From contig VZRR01012423.1 of assembly GCA_013398015.1 (NCBI GenBank), positions 938,996 to 1,002,995 of the forward strand: DNA of 64,000 nt. Direction: 5' to 3'. A program made the translations under genes and the position numbers. Source of the DNA: Oreocharis arfaki. Its lineage: Eukaryota; Chordata; Aves; Passeriformes; Paramythiidae. Below the pieces are notes generated by a model. The model was given only the letters and a program-made list of their open reading frames with translations, was not told the origin of the DNA and did not search any database. Each line of letters begins with the position of its first letter. Positions within the stretch are counted from its first letter, which is position 1. This document shows, piece after piece, positions 38,286 through 51,900 of the stretch.

Positions 38286-41200
38286 CTCCTCGGAAAAAAT
38301 CCATGACCTTTCTCATCACAAACACCCTTGTGCCACCTTAAAAAGCTTCTAAAATTGTCTTCTGTAACAAAGACAAGCTTTGTACATCCATTTCAAAATA
38401 TTTCTGTTTAAGAAACTAGTTAAATTATGCTCAGCTCTAGTTGCTCTTATTTTAGAAATACTTAAGTATTGTAAGTATTTTACATATACACATAATACTT
38501 ACGTATTACTTATAGAGGAAAGTCACTGTATGGCATTCCTATATGAGATGCAGATCAGAAATAAAAGACAAACAGCAGGTTTGGGGTAAAAAAAAAGTAA
38601 GTAAAAAAAAAATTGTCTATCTTGAATACTTGACCTTAGGATTTTGCCTTGCAGCACGAGATGCACTGTGGCCTATTAAGAAGCTGAAAAAAAACCCTTC
38701 ATCTTGTGAGGCAAAGCAGCTGAAATGAAAGATTAAAACCAATTACCAGCTCTGTCAAGTCCACAGTACCTTAAGAGAAAATCCTGTTTACTTTTTTCTT
38801 TTTCTTCTACAAAGCTGATGTCAAAAAATGTGTTCTGCTTACTGAGCACACGACCATTATCATCTTTTTCTCACTACCTTTGACTGTCCAGCGCCTTGAA
38901 ACCGAAAGAAAGTCACTACTAATAAGAACTGGTACATGTAATACGGAAATCATGTTTCATGGTGAGGGGAGGTATACATGCAGTGTCCATTTTCATCCTT
39001 GCATACTTTAAACCAGAATATAAATCATCATAGTTCAAAAAAATTCTGAACTATTTCTCTACCTTAAGATTTACTACTTTGAGTCACCTTTCACATATAC
39101 TACTAGCTTTTCACATATACTATTACGAAGGATGCAGCCTGTAGCACTGTTTCCCTAAAACACAAGTTTAATTTGCATATGCCTCTTCAGCCAATTACTC
39201 GCAGTATCCTTTCCCAGGACATACTAACTTCTACTTACTCCTGTTTTCCTAAACCAGCATGGACAAGCAGGAATTTTACACAGACATGGTTAAAGCGATT
39301 AAAAAACAGCTCTGGTTATTTAATTCATAACATGAAAAAAAGACCAATAGGAAAAAACTATCTGAAAGTTTGCTTTGGGTAACAGAGTTATGTCCATACA
39401 CTAAAAGAGAAATGTAATTTTATTTAATGCTGGTAAATTCTAACAGACACAAAGCCATGCCTCCATGGGAGCATTGTTAGTTACTTTCTAGTTCACCCAG
39501 AATTGCCCAACCACCACCAGCAAATACACTTAGCTCCAAGCATTGCAACTTGGGCATTGCAGGATTACTGGTTTATGATTTCTCCAAGTGACAAGAACAA
39601 AAGGGAACATGCAAGGAAGCTTTATGACACCTGTATTTTGAGAAGACTGGGAAGAAAGTCAAGACTTCAGCTATTTTCATGGTAAAACTCTGCTCTTCAC
39701 CATCTAGAAGAGACAGACAATTTGCAGTGCTTACAACTCAGTAAAAAGAACTTCGTTTCCCTTTTCAACAGTTCCCTACAACTGCCACCTGTAAGAGCAC
39801 AGTACAAAGTACCACAGGGAAAAAAAGAACAGGAAAGGAACTCACACAACTGAAGAGCTGGAGGAACAAAAAGACTGAGAATCAATTACTATCTTTTGTA
39901 TAGGGAAATTAAGTGTTGTGATGCTAGACATTCCAAAATTAGCATGAGATGAACTTCAAACGTTTCTCCCACAGCTACCCAGGCATCCCAAGGAAGTTAT
40001 TTCAATTCTTCTATGCATCAGCTTCTTTAACTGTAAACTAGTGATAGTTTTTACCTCACAGACAGGTTATGAGGCAATTAACTGATCATAAAGCATGCCC
40101 AAGATCGTCAAATGAAAGGTGCTATGCAAGTGCAGGGTATTAATCTCACACTCCAGGTACAAATCATTCCCTTATCCCACCTTTTACCTAGTGTTGGCAG
40201 CTTTACAACCATTAAAACTCTCTACTACCTACGTTGGCTCGATTCCCTGCAGCAGACATCTTAGACACAGTGCATTTTTGTGGTTCAGCTACCTACACTT
40301 TCCTACATAAAACAGGGCATTTGGTTCAAGACATCTGCAGCTTCAGGTAGAGTGCCCAAACACACAGCCTGCAAGCTGGATACAGACTCCGTGTTTGTGG
40401 CTGCAGTACTACCAGATCCATGAAACTTCTGCATCTAACATATGTTGCTGGATACCATATAATGAGCGTAAAAGCTGTAGCATAGAAGCAGAAGGATGAC
40501 CGGCCAACCTTGAAAGCTTAACTTTTAGTTGCATATTTTTCAAAACATGCATTGGTTCTATTACCAGTTAGAATGCTTACACTTCATCCATCACAATGTT
40601 ATTCAAATAATATATTAGACGAAGGCTTCCTTCTAAATTAATAAAACAACTTTAAGTTTGGAACAGGAAGTAACAGAAACACTGGAAAATTCACACCCAG
40701 GATCACCAGTGATACAGATCCAGCAGAGGTAGCAAAAAGGACAGTGCAGCAAAGAGATAGTGCTTTTATCATCCTGGTCTGCAGGTCAGAAGATCAAGTA
40801 GAAAAAATGTTTCCAAGCAGGAAGTGCAGGGGAAAAAGAGCAGCAGTGCAAGCAAGGGCAGATCTGTTCTATGTTAACAGGACAAGCTGGGGGAAGGAAA
40901 GAAAAAGATCAAGACAAAAGACAAAGAAAACTATAAATCAAATATAACCCTAATGCCATAATCTGGATGGGGAATGGGAGAGACTTTTGAAAAGAGGTGA
41001 CAATAAAAATGAGTTTACCATAGAGTAATATTCCATACAAAAAGATGGAATAAGATGTAAAACACTTTAGAAAGCTAAAGAAAATACAGCATTTCCAGAC
41101 AGGACAGAAGAGCAGCAGTTTTGGAGTCTGCACGTGTGGATGACATGATGACAACAAAGCCATTTAAGATAGCCTGGGACACTACGAAGGAAACGCAAAA

Positions 41201-41904
41201 CAAACCATAACGATGATCAAAGTTACACAGCACTGGCTAAATCCACTTTAGTCCTGCATTCACTATAGCTTCAAGTCATGATTTACTAGTATAAACACAG
41301 CCTTTTTTTTTTTTCCCTTCCACAGCTCAGAAGTGCTTCACAGTTCCCCAAGCCTGAAACCAAGATCCCTTTCCATTCTTTTCTTCCAAGTCTCTTTCGA
41401 GTAATTTTCCCTTTTCACAGAGCCAACAGCAATAGCATTTTATAGATGTTCAGTGCACCGTACACCTCTCTTCTACACAGAGACAAAAAGAAGCACACAT
41501 ATATCTTTACAAAAGTTCTGACAGGAGAAAAGCATTCTGGGAAGAAAAATATCAACAGCACTTCTAAATAGTTGAAACTTTCTAAATCAAAAGACTGTGG
41601 ATGTGTTTAAAACCACCTGATCAAGTATGTTCTTCATGTCATGCTATATTAATTCTATTCCTACATAACAAAAAGCGGAGGGAGCAGGGTGGTCTTAAAG
41701 TATAAGAGTTTGAACGGATGTATAGACAAAACACATTTAGCATTAGTAAATAAATTTTATGAAACTTCCTAGTTATTCATCCATGTCTACAGTTAATTTA
41801 TCACTTTTAGCCACATCTTGATAAAATCAGAATGGGGGCCGTGTGTTAATCAAGATATGACAGTGATCTTTGATGAGACTGGAAGGTGTATCATTTTACC
41901 ACTT
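38286..41904 (-). other. EIF3H intron 2, segment between CR1 copies
   Basis: AT-rich intron with no recognisable gene. It has a two-copy 20-base repeat around TTTCACATATACTA at 39088-39127. Nothing else here was assignable. Confidence 0.75.
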
Positions 41905-41989
41905 TACAGAACTACAGAACAAGCTGAGTGGGAAGGGACCCACAAGGATCATCCAGACCAATTCCTGGGCCTGCACAGCACATCCCCAA

Positions 41990-44735
41990 GAGTCACACCA
42001 TGTGCCTCAGAGTGGTGCCCAAACACTTCCCTAACTCTGTCAGTGCTGTGACCACTTCCCTGAGGAGCCTGTTCCTGTTCCTTCATCCTCTGGGTGAAGA
42101 ACTTCTTTCCTGATATCCAACCTAAACCTCCTCTAACACAACTTCAGGCCATTCCCTTGGGTCCTGTCACCGGTCACCACAGAGAAGAGATCTGTGCCAG
42201 CCCCTCCTCTTCCCCTCGTGAGGAACTTGTGGCCTACAATGAGGTCTGTCCTCAGTTTCCTCTTCTCCAGGCTGAACAGACCAAGTGACCTCAGCTGTTC
42301 CTCATATGGCTTCCCCTCAAGGCCCTTCAACATCTTTGCCCTCCTTTGGATGCCCTCTAACAGCTGAGTATCTTTCTTATATCATGGCACCCAAAACTGC
42401 CCCTAGAACTCGAGGTGAGGCCACCCCCGTGCAGAGCAGAGAGGGACAATCCCCTCCCTTGCCTAGCTGGTGATGCTGTGCCTGATGCCCCCAGGACAGG
42501 GTTGACCCTCCTGACTACCAGGGCACTGCTCACTCATGTTCAACTTTCCATTGACCAGGACCCCCAGGTGCCTTTCCATGGCACTGCTCTCCAGCCTCTC
42601 ATTCCCCGATATTTCCACATGTTCAGAGATGCCCCATCCCAGGTAAAGAATCTGACAGTTTCCCTTACTGAACTTCGTATTGTTTGGGATCACCCAGCCC
42701 TCGAATTTGTCAAGGTCTCTCTGCAGGGCCTCCCTGCCTTTGAGGGAGTCAACAGCTCTTCCAAGTTTTGTATCATCTGAACTTTTTGTACTGTGAACTT
42801 GCTCAGTATCCCTTGCAGTCCTGCATCCAAGTCATTTATGAAGATGTTGAACAGCACAGGGCCCAAGATGAAGCCCTACAGAACCCCACTAGCGACAGGT
42901 TGCCAGTCTGATGTCACCCCTACCACTATAACCCTTTGTGCCCAACCCATCAGCCAGATGCTCACCCATCCCATGATCCGCTTATCTGGCTGTGTGCTGT
43001 CCAGAAAGATCCTGTGAGAGACAGTATCAAAAGCTTTACTGGAATCCAAAAAGATTATTTTAACCGGCTTCCCTTCATCAGCTAGGTGGGTTACCTTGAC
43101 ACGAAAGGAAATCAGGTTTGATACCAGGACTTTGCTCTCATGAAGCCATGCTGGATGTGACCTACAACTGCATTGTCTTCAGGTGTTTTTCAATACTTCT
43201 CAGAATAATCTTCTTAACTTTACCAGGCACTGAAGTGAAACTGACAGGCCTGTAGTTTCTGGGCTCCTCCTTCTTGCCCTTCTTGAAAATTGGGACAATG
43301 TTTGCCAGTTCCAGTCAGCTGAGACCTCTCTGGATTCCCAAAACAGCTCAAAAATCAAGAGAGGTTCTGCGATGACATCAGCCAGCTCCTTGGGGATTCT
43401 TAGATAGATCTCAACAGGCCTCTTAGACTTGTAGGGATCCAGCTAGAGCAGCAAATTCTGCACAGTTTCAGGATCGACTAGGAGTTGATCATTCAGTCAG
43501 GATCCTCCAGCTCAGGGCACCCCTTGGCCCCTCCTCCGTGTTGAAGACAGGGTTAAAGAATGCATTAAACACCTCTGCCTTGTTTCTGTCCCTGTTTGTG
43601 AGGTGACCATCCTCATCCTGTAACAGGATGATGTTATTTCTACACTGCCTTTTGCCACTAACAGATTGGAAAAAACTCTTTTTATTGTGCCCCATAGTTC
43701 TGCCCAGCTTCAACTCAAACTGAGCTTTGGCCACACAAATCCCATCCTTACAGTGGCAAGCAGCATCGCTGTATTCTTCCCATGTGCTTCCATTGGGTAT
43801 GCACCTTCCTTTTTTGCCTTATTTCCAAGAGAAGATCCCTGGTCCACCAAGCTGGCCTTCTGCCTCACCTGCTTGACTTCCAACATTTGGGAATTGCCTG
43901 CTCCTGTGCCCTCAGGAGATGATGTTTAAAAAGTGACCGGCAGTGACGGACCCCAGCACCTGCAAAAACATTTTCCCAGGGCATTTTACTCACTAATTCC
44001 CTGAGCAGCCTGAAGTCTGCTCTCCTCATGTCCAGGGCTGAGGTTTTGCTGGCACTTTTCGTCCTGTCAACAAAGATTTTAAACTTTATCACTTTGTGGT
44101 AAATGTGGCCAAGACAGCCACCAATCTCCACTTTGCTCATGAGATCCACTCTGTCAAAAAGCAGCAGATCAAGAAGGGAATCCTTCCCAGTCAGCTTCCT
44201 TAGGACCTCTTCCATAAAGCTGTCATCCAGGTTTCTTAGGAATCTTCTGGCGCAGCTTGTACCAGCCATGTGATGCTCCCAGGTAATTTCTGGCAAGTTG
44301 AAGTCCTCCATAAAGACAAGGGCAGTTGACTCGGAAGTGGCCCTTGGTTCCTCAAAGAATAAATTCATGAGCATCATCGTCCTGGCTGGAAGGTCTACAG
44401 CAGACTCCTACAATGACATCTGCATTATTTGTTGGTCCCTTGATTCTCACCCAGAGACTCTCAATTGTGCCATTACCAACTGTGAGCTCCATACATTCGA
44501 TCNATCCTTTCTATCACGCAACATGCAACCCCCCAGCCCCTCCCACCATGCCTGTCCCTCCTGAAGAGCCTGTAACCATCCAACAGAGCACTCCAGAAAC
44601 AGGACTCACCAGGTTTCACTCATGCCAGTAATGTCAAATCTCTGGGACTGGGCCAAAGCTGCAAGCTCCCCTTGTTTGTTCCTCATGCTGCATATATTAG
44701 TGTAGAAACATTTTGGGTGTGGTAGACTGTAGCCA
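41990..44735 (-). pseudogene. CR1 ORF2 remnant: endonuclease and reverse transcriptase
   Basis: CR1 ORF2 supplies target nicking and target-primed reverse transcription. Endonuclease blocks are visible in order: CFYTNICSMRNKQGE (Asn block, 44696-44704), MSETW (Glu block, 44609-44620), MEDFNLPEITWEHH (44297-44308) and GCLGHIYHKVIKF (44096-44104). The last is normally GHSDH, so the catalytic Asp is replaced by Tyr. The linker frame at 43865-44377 is open for 170 codons and includes SALDMRRADFRLLRELVSK and HLLRAQEQAIPKC. RT-side blocks include QDEDGHLTNRDRNKAEVFNA at 43489-43734, SKGNCQILYLGW with AMERHLGVLVNGKLNMSEQ at 42463-42693, and LEGKPYEEQLRSLGLFSLEK near the C-terminus (42133-42333). Around 42770-42800 the FADD box is frameshifted and has a short duplicated insertion. 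Multiple frame changes make it nonfunctional. Confidence 0.92.
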
Positions 44736-44855
44736 TAGCCTATAACTGGTAAAGCAGATTAGGGGATCCATCAGTTCTCCTTTCCTCAAGTTTTGGCACA
44801 CAGCCCCATCACACATCACTGGCAAACCTGGGTTTGTCCCTTTCTCCCTTCCAAG

Positions 44856-45904
44856 CTAGTTTAAAGCTCTAGCAATGAGCCCCACTAGCTCCTGTGGTAG
44901 AGCTCTTTTTCCCCTTCGAGAGAGATGCATCCTGTCAGGTGTTAGACTGTCTGTTGAGTAGATCATCCCATGGTCAAAAATCCCAACATTTTTTCATTGA
45001 CACCAACCTCAGAGCCATGCATTGACCTGATGGATCTGCCTCTTCCTATCAATATTATTCCTTGTTACCAGAAGGATCAAGGAATCACTACCTGTGCTCC
45101 TGATCCTTCTACAAATCGCCTCAGGGCCGCGAAGTCTCTTTGGATTGCCACCAGACTTCTCCATTATTTCATCACGGCCAGCTTGAACAACCAAAGTGGA
45201 CAGTAATCAGAGGGCCTTACTACACTTGAGAGTTTTCCAGCAATGTCTCTTACTCAAACCCCTGGGAGACAGCAGGCTTCCCTGTGAGTAGGGTCCATTC
45301 TGCATACTGGGTCCTTTGTTCCCCTTAGAAGGAAGTTTCCTATTGCAACTACCCCACTTCTGTTAACAGAGGAGGTCATGATGCAGGGTAGAGGTGGTGC
45401 TGCTTTAGGAGGCCTCACTATCCCAGAAAGACCTTCGTTCACCTCATCAGTTGTCTGGCCTTCTAATTCCAGAGCCTCACACCTTTGTAGAAGGTGTGAG
45501 GACCCCAGTCCTACTTGTCAAATTCTGATGAGGAGAAACCTTCCTCCTGCTATGTGCAGTGACCTGCTTCCAGCCTTCATCATGAACAGACCTTGACTAA
45601 CAGCCCTTTGAGCAATTACCCTGCAGGGTTCTGAATCCACTTGCTTTTCCTCTACAACAGAGGTTTAAGACTCCCTAGAGTCCCGAGACTGTAGTGTCTC
45701 TGAAAATAACCGGTCAGCCTCTTGCTCCTTAGCTGAAATATCATGTAGCCTACTCACTTCCTCCTGCAGCTCCTTCACCGCGTGACACAGCTCTTCAACC
45801 ACAGCACACCTTTCTGCAAAAGAACTGTCGGCCCCAGCCTCGGGGAGAGGTATCAGGTACTCCTGGCAACCTGTGACCTGGAGAGCCACAGTAACAGTAA
45901 CCAT
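44856..45904 (-). pseudogene. CR1 ORF1 remnant: coiled coil plus SGNH-esterase-like domain
   Basis: CR1 ORF1 proteins bind RNA and act as chaperones for the retrotransposon particle; in this lineage they carry an esterase-like domain. A frame at 45665-45904 contains a heptad-like stretch (CAVVEELCHAVKELQEEVS), a likely coiled coil. Downstream, VVAIGNFLLRGTKDPVCRMD and HREACCLPGV correspond to the CR1 block I form VIGDSLLRGT...HREVCCLPG. The nucleophile block GDS is GNF here (45332-45340), so the catalytic Ser is lost. The last block, DHGMIYSTDSLTPDRMHLS, keeps the D-x-x-H pair (44925-44936), followed by SRRGKRALPQELVGLIARAL and a TAG stop at 44856-44858. Segments between the blocks sit in different frames or are poorly conserved. 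It is a dead copy. Confidence 0.85.
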
Positions 45905-45905
45905 A

Positions 45906-48900
45906 ACTGCTAGCTGTAATTTTCAAAAACATAGGGATAGGCCTTTACCTGAGCCAAGGATTTCCAATACCTTACTAGGAAATAAAACCAAAAAAGGCTA
46001 CTTGGAGCTGAAGGCCCAGAACATTAGCAGCACTTTTCCTAAAAATGGTCTATGTGAAAGTGTGCTCTTAGAAGTGACAACCACTATTTTTATCCAAGTT
46101 TACAATAAACAAATAATTTTATCAATCTGTTTCCATACTTAAAACACACATATTTGGCTGAAAGACTTAAAACTATGGTGGAAGTTGTGTCACTATTTTA
46201 GCTAACTTAATGAATTAATGGGGATTGGGAGCATACATTAATAGTATGCTTTGACACTTGAATATAAAAATTGACCACTAGCATCTGTTTCTTTTCGCCA
46301 GTACCTTTTCAACATTAAGTAGAGCGTCACATCTGAGACCTGATCCAGACAGAAATAGACCCATTGATGAGAGAGAGCTGAAAGTCTCTTAAATACACAA
46401 GCTAGATCCAGATAACCCCAGGCAGTGACCACCTGTCCCCATTTATATGGCACTTTTCAGTTCACACCTGTACAAGCGAGGGCTTAGCCACAGATCTGGC
46501 TGGAACTGCTGCTGGCGTAAAGCGCGGGAGCAGGACCCCAGCCCAGCCCGGAGCACACAGTGGCACCAAGTCCACACCAGCTGGTCACTAGGAGGAGTGA
46601 CAGGACTTCAGTCCACACAAGTCAGCCCAGCATCTCCTCTGGACGTGTGTTTAAAGAGGTTCACTTAAGCTTTGAAGTGAATAAAAGGATAGTGACACAA
46701 TGATGAGAACTTCTGAAGCAAGGAAAAGTGAAATAAGCAGGAAGGTTATAGACAGACTGCATGCGCGTGCCCTGAAAATACAGACCTAGAGCCATTTCAA
46801 CTAAGATTGTAGCACTCCCTCAAATGCAAAAAAGTCAGTGGTAAAACTTATAAAATAACTTATCTTAATTATTAAACATTACTTGTTCTGAAAAAGAAAC
46901 TGTGGACTAATGAAACAGTTACTCGCACATATTTAATGAATTTTAATATTAACACTAAAATTGCTAAAAAAATCAAGAAAGAAAAAGATTTTCCAATAAA
47001 ATATATATGGAAGCTTTAACTTTTGTATGCAATTTGGAAACAGAAAAAAAAAAAAGCCAAACTAAAATCAAACATTTAAAAATGGGGAGGATTTGCCCTA
47101 TTTTCCCCAAATTTGCCGTATTTCCTACCAAAATAACCTGTTCTTATTTTACAAAGCAGCAGATTTGAAAAGATATTTGGTCATTACTCCGTGTTTACCA
47201 AGTTCACATCAACTACTTTCCTCTATGTTAAAAAGGAAAAAAACTACAACACATACAACTGAATAAAATGCCAAATAATTAGAAGTAAAATATTATTTCT
47301 TTATACTATTCTGAGATACCTGAACTACAACAGTTGAGACTTTGTATGGTTTCCATTTCATAACCATACATATTTCCAGTGAAATCAAACCACCTTCTCA
47401 TCAGCCCCCGAACAAATGAAGACTTCCACATATAGGAGGGTGTATGGAAAATATTACTAAACAAGTTGATCAAATTACAGTAGTTGAAATGCATCAATTT
47501 CAGTAATTTAAAAGTCTCTTTCAAATTCAGGATAAATAGGACATCAAAATCATAGGGACAGAGCTAAAAGTCATCTGATAGCCGTTTCCTCGCATTATAC
47601 ACTGTTTGTAGCAAACATCTGGCTAACGTATCCTGCACGACCTCCCCAGACTTCCACCCAACCTGCCCTACTGTACCACTACTCTTACGGTGTTTCTCTT
47701 CATGACTCACCCTTAATACAAGTTAAACCCCCTGCTTCTTCTTGCAACCATCCAGGACACAGGAAAAGATCTTGGGCAACACCATTTTTCTTTATAGAGA
47801 TTTAATCAAATGTCCCTTCACACCTCTCTACACTGAAGAAACCAAAAGCACACAACAGACACAATCCCAATGACGAACTACCGTCACCATAACTATTAAA
47901 CACCAGCTTTCCATAGCTGTAATCCTAAAAAGGGGGAGCAGGCGTGGGAGAGGGAATTTTCAGTAGCAGGTAACTCAGCAAGAAAAGCAGTGTTGTTCGA
48001 GGCTCAGTAATTTGCTCAAGCATCCGTGACCAAACCAAACACCCTGATGCCACCAAACAAGAAGCTCTCCTACCTCTGCCAATCAGCAAAGATTCAAAGA
48101 GTTATAACCTACACAAGTTACGACTTGTATGTAGTGATGGCTTTATTTCATGTCTGCAAAACTGTATCAAAATGTTATCAATAGAATAAAGACAGATCTT
48201 TCCCCTATTTAAGTTATTGAGATGGATCAGATTTGATTAATTTATTAGCAAGAATGAGCAGGATCAGAGGCTGGACCAAACTGCTCCTTCTTTCATGTTC
48301 AAGCGCCATTTAAATGCAAGAAGAGAAAGCAAAGGGGAATCTTAAGGAGCATGTCTGCGTTGTAGAAAGGGCTGTCCTGGGAACCCAAGGTCGGACCAGA
48401 AGTGCATTGCAGAGCAGTGCACCAGGCCTGCAGCTGTGCCTCCCTGTGACACCAGCTCCTAAGGGACGTGGCTGCACCACACCAACATACACATGTCCTT
48501 ACTGATGTCTACCCTGATCCCTCCGTCCAAGATGGCAGTGCCCCATTCCACATAAACTCCTCTGTCTGCTCCCAGCAAGCCTGAGTTATTGCCACTCTCT
48601 CCATGGCAAGATGTGCCCCAGATCTACTGAAAGTCATCTACTGCTCTTTCAGATTACAGGTCTTGTTTAACAGGTGCTTTTGTTCCCAGGTTGACACGTT
48701 GAACTAGCATCTCTCCCATACCAGTTTCCCATTTGAGTATTGTCCCGATTTTTGCAATTCCTCTTTCTATTGTGTCAGATTAAAATCTAAATCACAGTGA
48801 TGACAAGGAACATTGATGCTGTAAACAGACACCTCTTCAAATAAAGTTGTGATCAAAGCATCGAATAGCCCAATAAAACCCAGGTGGCTCTAGCTTATCG

Positions 48901-51900
48901 TACGCCGTACTCATTATTTCAAGTGTCCCATTTAATAGATTTCCAGGTGTCAACAAAAGGTTTGTGCCAGTTCTTTCATTTCTGGCTCTGTTTATGTATC
49001 TGGTGCCTTTTGATAAGAAGGTCTAATATTAAAGAAAACAAAAAGTTAAAAAATACTCATTTTAAAATCAGGCATTTTGCCACAGTTGGCAAAACCACAG
49101 AAACCAGTGCGTCTTTGTATTATTCACCATCTACATAAAGCTTAGCTAATTACAGAGGAATACCAAATGACTCATGTTTGCCATAGTTTTCTGTGGGCCA
49201 ATATGTTTATCCAGAAAAGTCCAAAAAATTAAAAAATTTAATGTCAACTTTAAGAGACCTAATCTGCAATTTTCATGTAAAAACAGTCAAAATTTTTAAC
49301 TACTTATGGAAGTCTTTAGCTTTAAAATTACTATAAGCTCTGACAGCAAGCAGGCAAAGAGAAAAAAAAGCTTATTTGACATTTATTCTTCATTTTAACT
49401 TTGTGCTTTATGCATCCGAACACATCAATTAACTTTCATTTGAAACAAGAAAAATGTCTTGGAAGATTTGGTCAAGTATCATACACTGGAGCACTGTGAA
49501 TAGCAGGAACCTTTTTTCAAATGTCATTTTGAAAAGTAAAACCAAGAGCTCAAATTTCTACACTTGAGGATAGAGGGACATTTCGTTTTTAATTCTACAC
49601 CATTGCACCAAAGTAGAATTTTACAAGGCGCTTCCTCACCACTCACCCTGTCATTCATCATTTCAAGTAGTGTCTTGCTTCCCCTCCAAGCACATTTTAC
49701 TTTCTGACTCGCTATTTCAATTTCTTTTCATACAAAAGAGACAAAATTTTTGCATGGAAATCAGGTTTAGAGGTCTAACATTTCTAAAATGCTATGGCAT
49801 TTTGCCTTCCAAACCTCCACTTGCCTTTCAGCTTTAACCGAAATTTCAGTTTCCAAATAGCCAGGTAGAGATGCCAACAATATTCCACTGAAAGCCATTA
49901 AGAACTGGACACCTAAACTCCTGTGCTGTTTCTAAAATGTTTGAGCAAGTATGTGTTTGTATAATGTTCAGGACACCCAGAGCCAGCTGACGCCTCTGGG
50001 CATGAGCACAGTAAAGCATAAATCAGGTCACGCTTCCTAGTTTGAGAGCTACACAGCTTTCAGGGTGGGAGCACTAACCTCATTCCAATTTACATCTAAA
50101 CATTTCTTACTCCCACTCCTTATTCCATCTCCTCAGCATTCCTCATATCTTCAACACTCGGTGCCTATTGGAAACCATCACTGCCTCCAAGTCTAGTAAA
50201 CTGACCAATCCCAAACCCATCCTCAACTGTCCTTTCCTCTAGTCTTCCATCAGTAACACACCACCAAACGAATTTGACACTGAACTAATCTAAAAAGAAA
50301 GCACATGACAGAATGAAACTATATATAAAAGAGCGTGTGTATATATACATATATGTATTTAGGCTTGCAGGCAGACATTTCATAAAGATTTTTTGGTTTT
50401 GCAATTATTTTTCTATTTCTGAGGACAACTGTCACATTTGGCCTAGTTCCTAAATAGCTGGTGTTGCACCCTTGCCTTTCTTATACATGATGAGAGGTAT
50501 GTAACTAGACAGCAACATATCAAACCTACAAAATCATGCTCAGTAGAACTGATATAACAACAAAAGAATCCTGCCCTTACATCTTCAGTTACTCCTCGTA
50601 GGACTAAGGAAAATGTTTCCCAACTACAAGAACCACTAGGCTCAGGGGATGAAGACCTTCAGAATTTCCTGAGTAACAAAGACCTCCATTTTTACAAGGG
50701 CCTGTTGTTCCACTGTGTGAGAAAGGCTTTCAAGCCTCAGTGTGTACCAGGAGTGGCACCCAGTGTCCAAACTGCATCCTTACAACGGCGTCTTTGGTTC
50801 CCTTCTCAGTCTTTCCTTGTTCCTCTCTCCCAGGCTGCAGTTACAGAAAATCAGCAGTTCTCGGCTTAAACTGTACGTATACTCTAAGTAAAGCAGTTTA
50901 CACACACTTTTTGCCAAACTGTTCTAATCAACTGTGCATAGATGAATGAAATTTTCAACTATTCAATGTGAAGAACAAATATCAAGTCTGGTAAAATACT
51001 TCAATTAAGCCATACAGCTACAGATTTAAATTCTGAATGAAATCAACATTTGTGTAGACTATGGTCTTTCAACTGTATTCAACAACTGATTTCACAGTCA
51101 CAGGCTGATTTATTCTCGAACACTGGCACTACACTTTAGTAGTCCAAACCAGTCTTCCTAAACATGTTTCGTTAGAACAGAAGTAAAAATCACTAAAAGA
51201 ATTGGAAAAAAACCCCCAAAACAAAACAGCAAACCAACAAACAATTTTCATGGTTTGCAGCTATGCAGGATTTTAAAGATCATCTACTGTGCCTGGCTAA
51301 GACAACTGAGTAAAAGTGATAGTAACAAATCTAGAAAATAAAATTATTTTGTTCCTCCCCAAAATTGATCAGAAGGATAACATTTACTTTTAAACAAGAT
51401 TCAACACCTGGAGTAAGTTGCAAAGAAAGCTTCCTCCAAACTGCTGCAAAAGCTACAACTTCTAGCTTTTTTTTCTTTCACTATCACAAACAATTGAGAG
51501 TGGCAGAAAACAGACGAAGATAAAACACTTAATTATTGTAACAGTTATCCTAAAGCATTAAACAGCTATTATTCTATCAGCAGGTAAGAGCACACTACAG
51601 AGCAATACAGACCGGGAAAAAGAAAAAAAAAACAGCAAAAAAAACCAACGTAAGTCAGGGAAAGGAAAAAAGACGTATTTTCATCTACATGTGGAAGTCA
51701 AATAGCAAATACCCCTTTCAGTAGTTTTGCCAAACTTCATTTGGTCAGTTTTCCTGTTTCACTAATATTAAAACCCAATCCCCACCATAACATCTCTCCC
51801 CGCAAACAATGAAGCCCAGCACTATCTGCCTCATGTGTGCAAGCTGCAAGAACAATTCATGTACCTCTTCAGGAGTCAAATGCCTTGCAGCTAAGTGAAA

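Larger units (their letters stand above)
41905..45905 (-). mobile_element. Nearly full-length, decayed CR1 LINE, minus strand
   Basis: This is a CR1 retrotransposon of about 4 kb, against about 4.5 kb for complete bird copies; most CR1 insertions are strongly 5'-truncated. It lies in the same direction as EIF3H. Reading the minus strand from 45905 downward, it has an ORF1 remnant (coiled coil, then SGNH-esterase-like domain) ending in a TAG stop at 44856-44858, an ORF2 remnant (apurinic-type endonuclease, linker, reverse transcriptase, C-terminal domain) and a 3' tail near 41905-41990. Conserved blocks are in order and contiguous, but stops and frameshifts divide both frames. One base at 44503 is ambiguous (n). 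The 3' end lacks clear ATTCTRTGR repeats, so the left boundary is approximate. The 5' boundary is judged only from where protein similarity stops. Confidence 0.93.

Noticed and set aside
42133..44377. Long open frames that could look like host exons
   Set aside because: Their translations match CR1 ORF2 endonuclease and reverse transcriptase blocks in order, so they belong to the retrotransposon.
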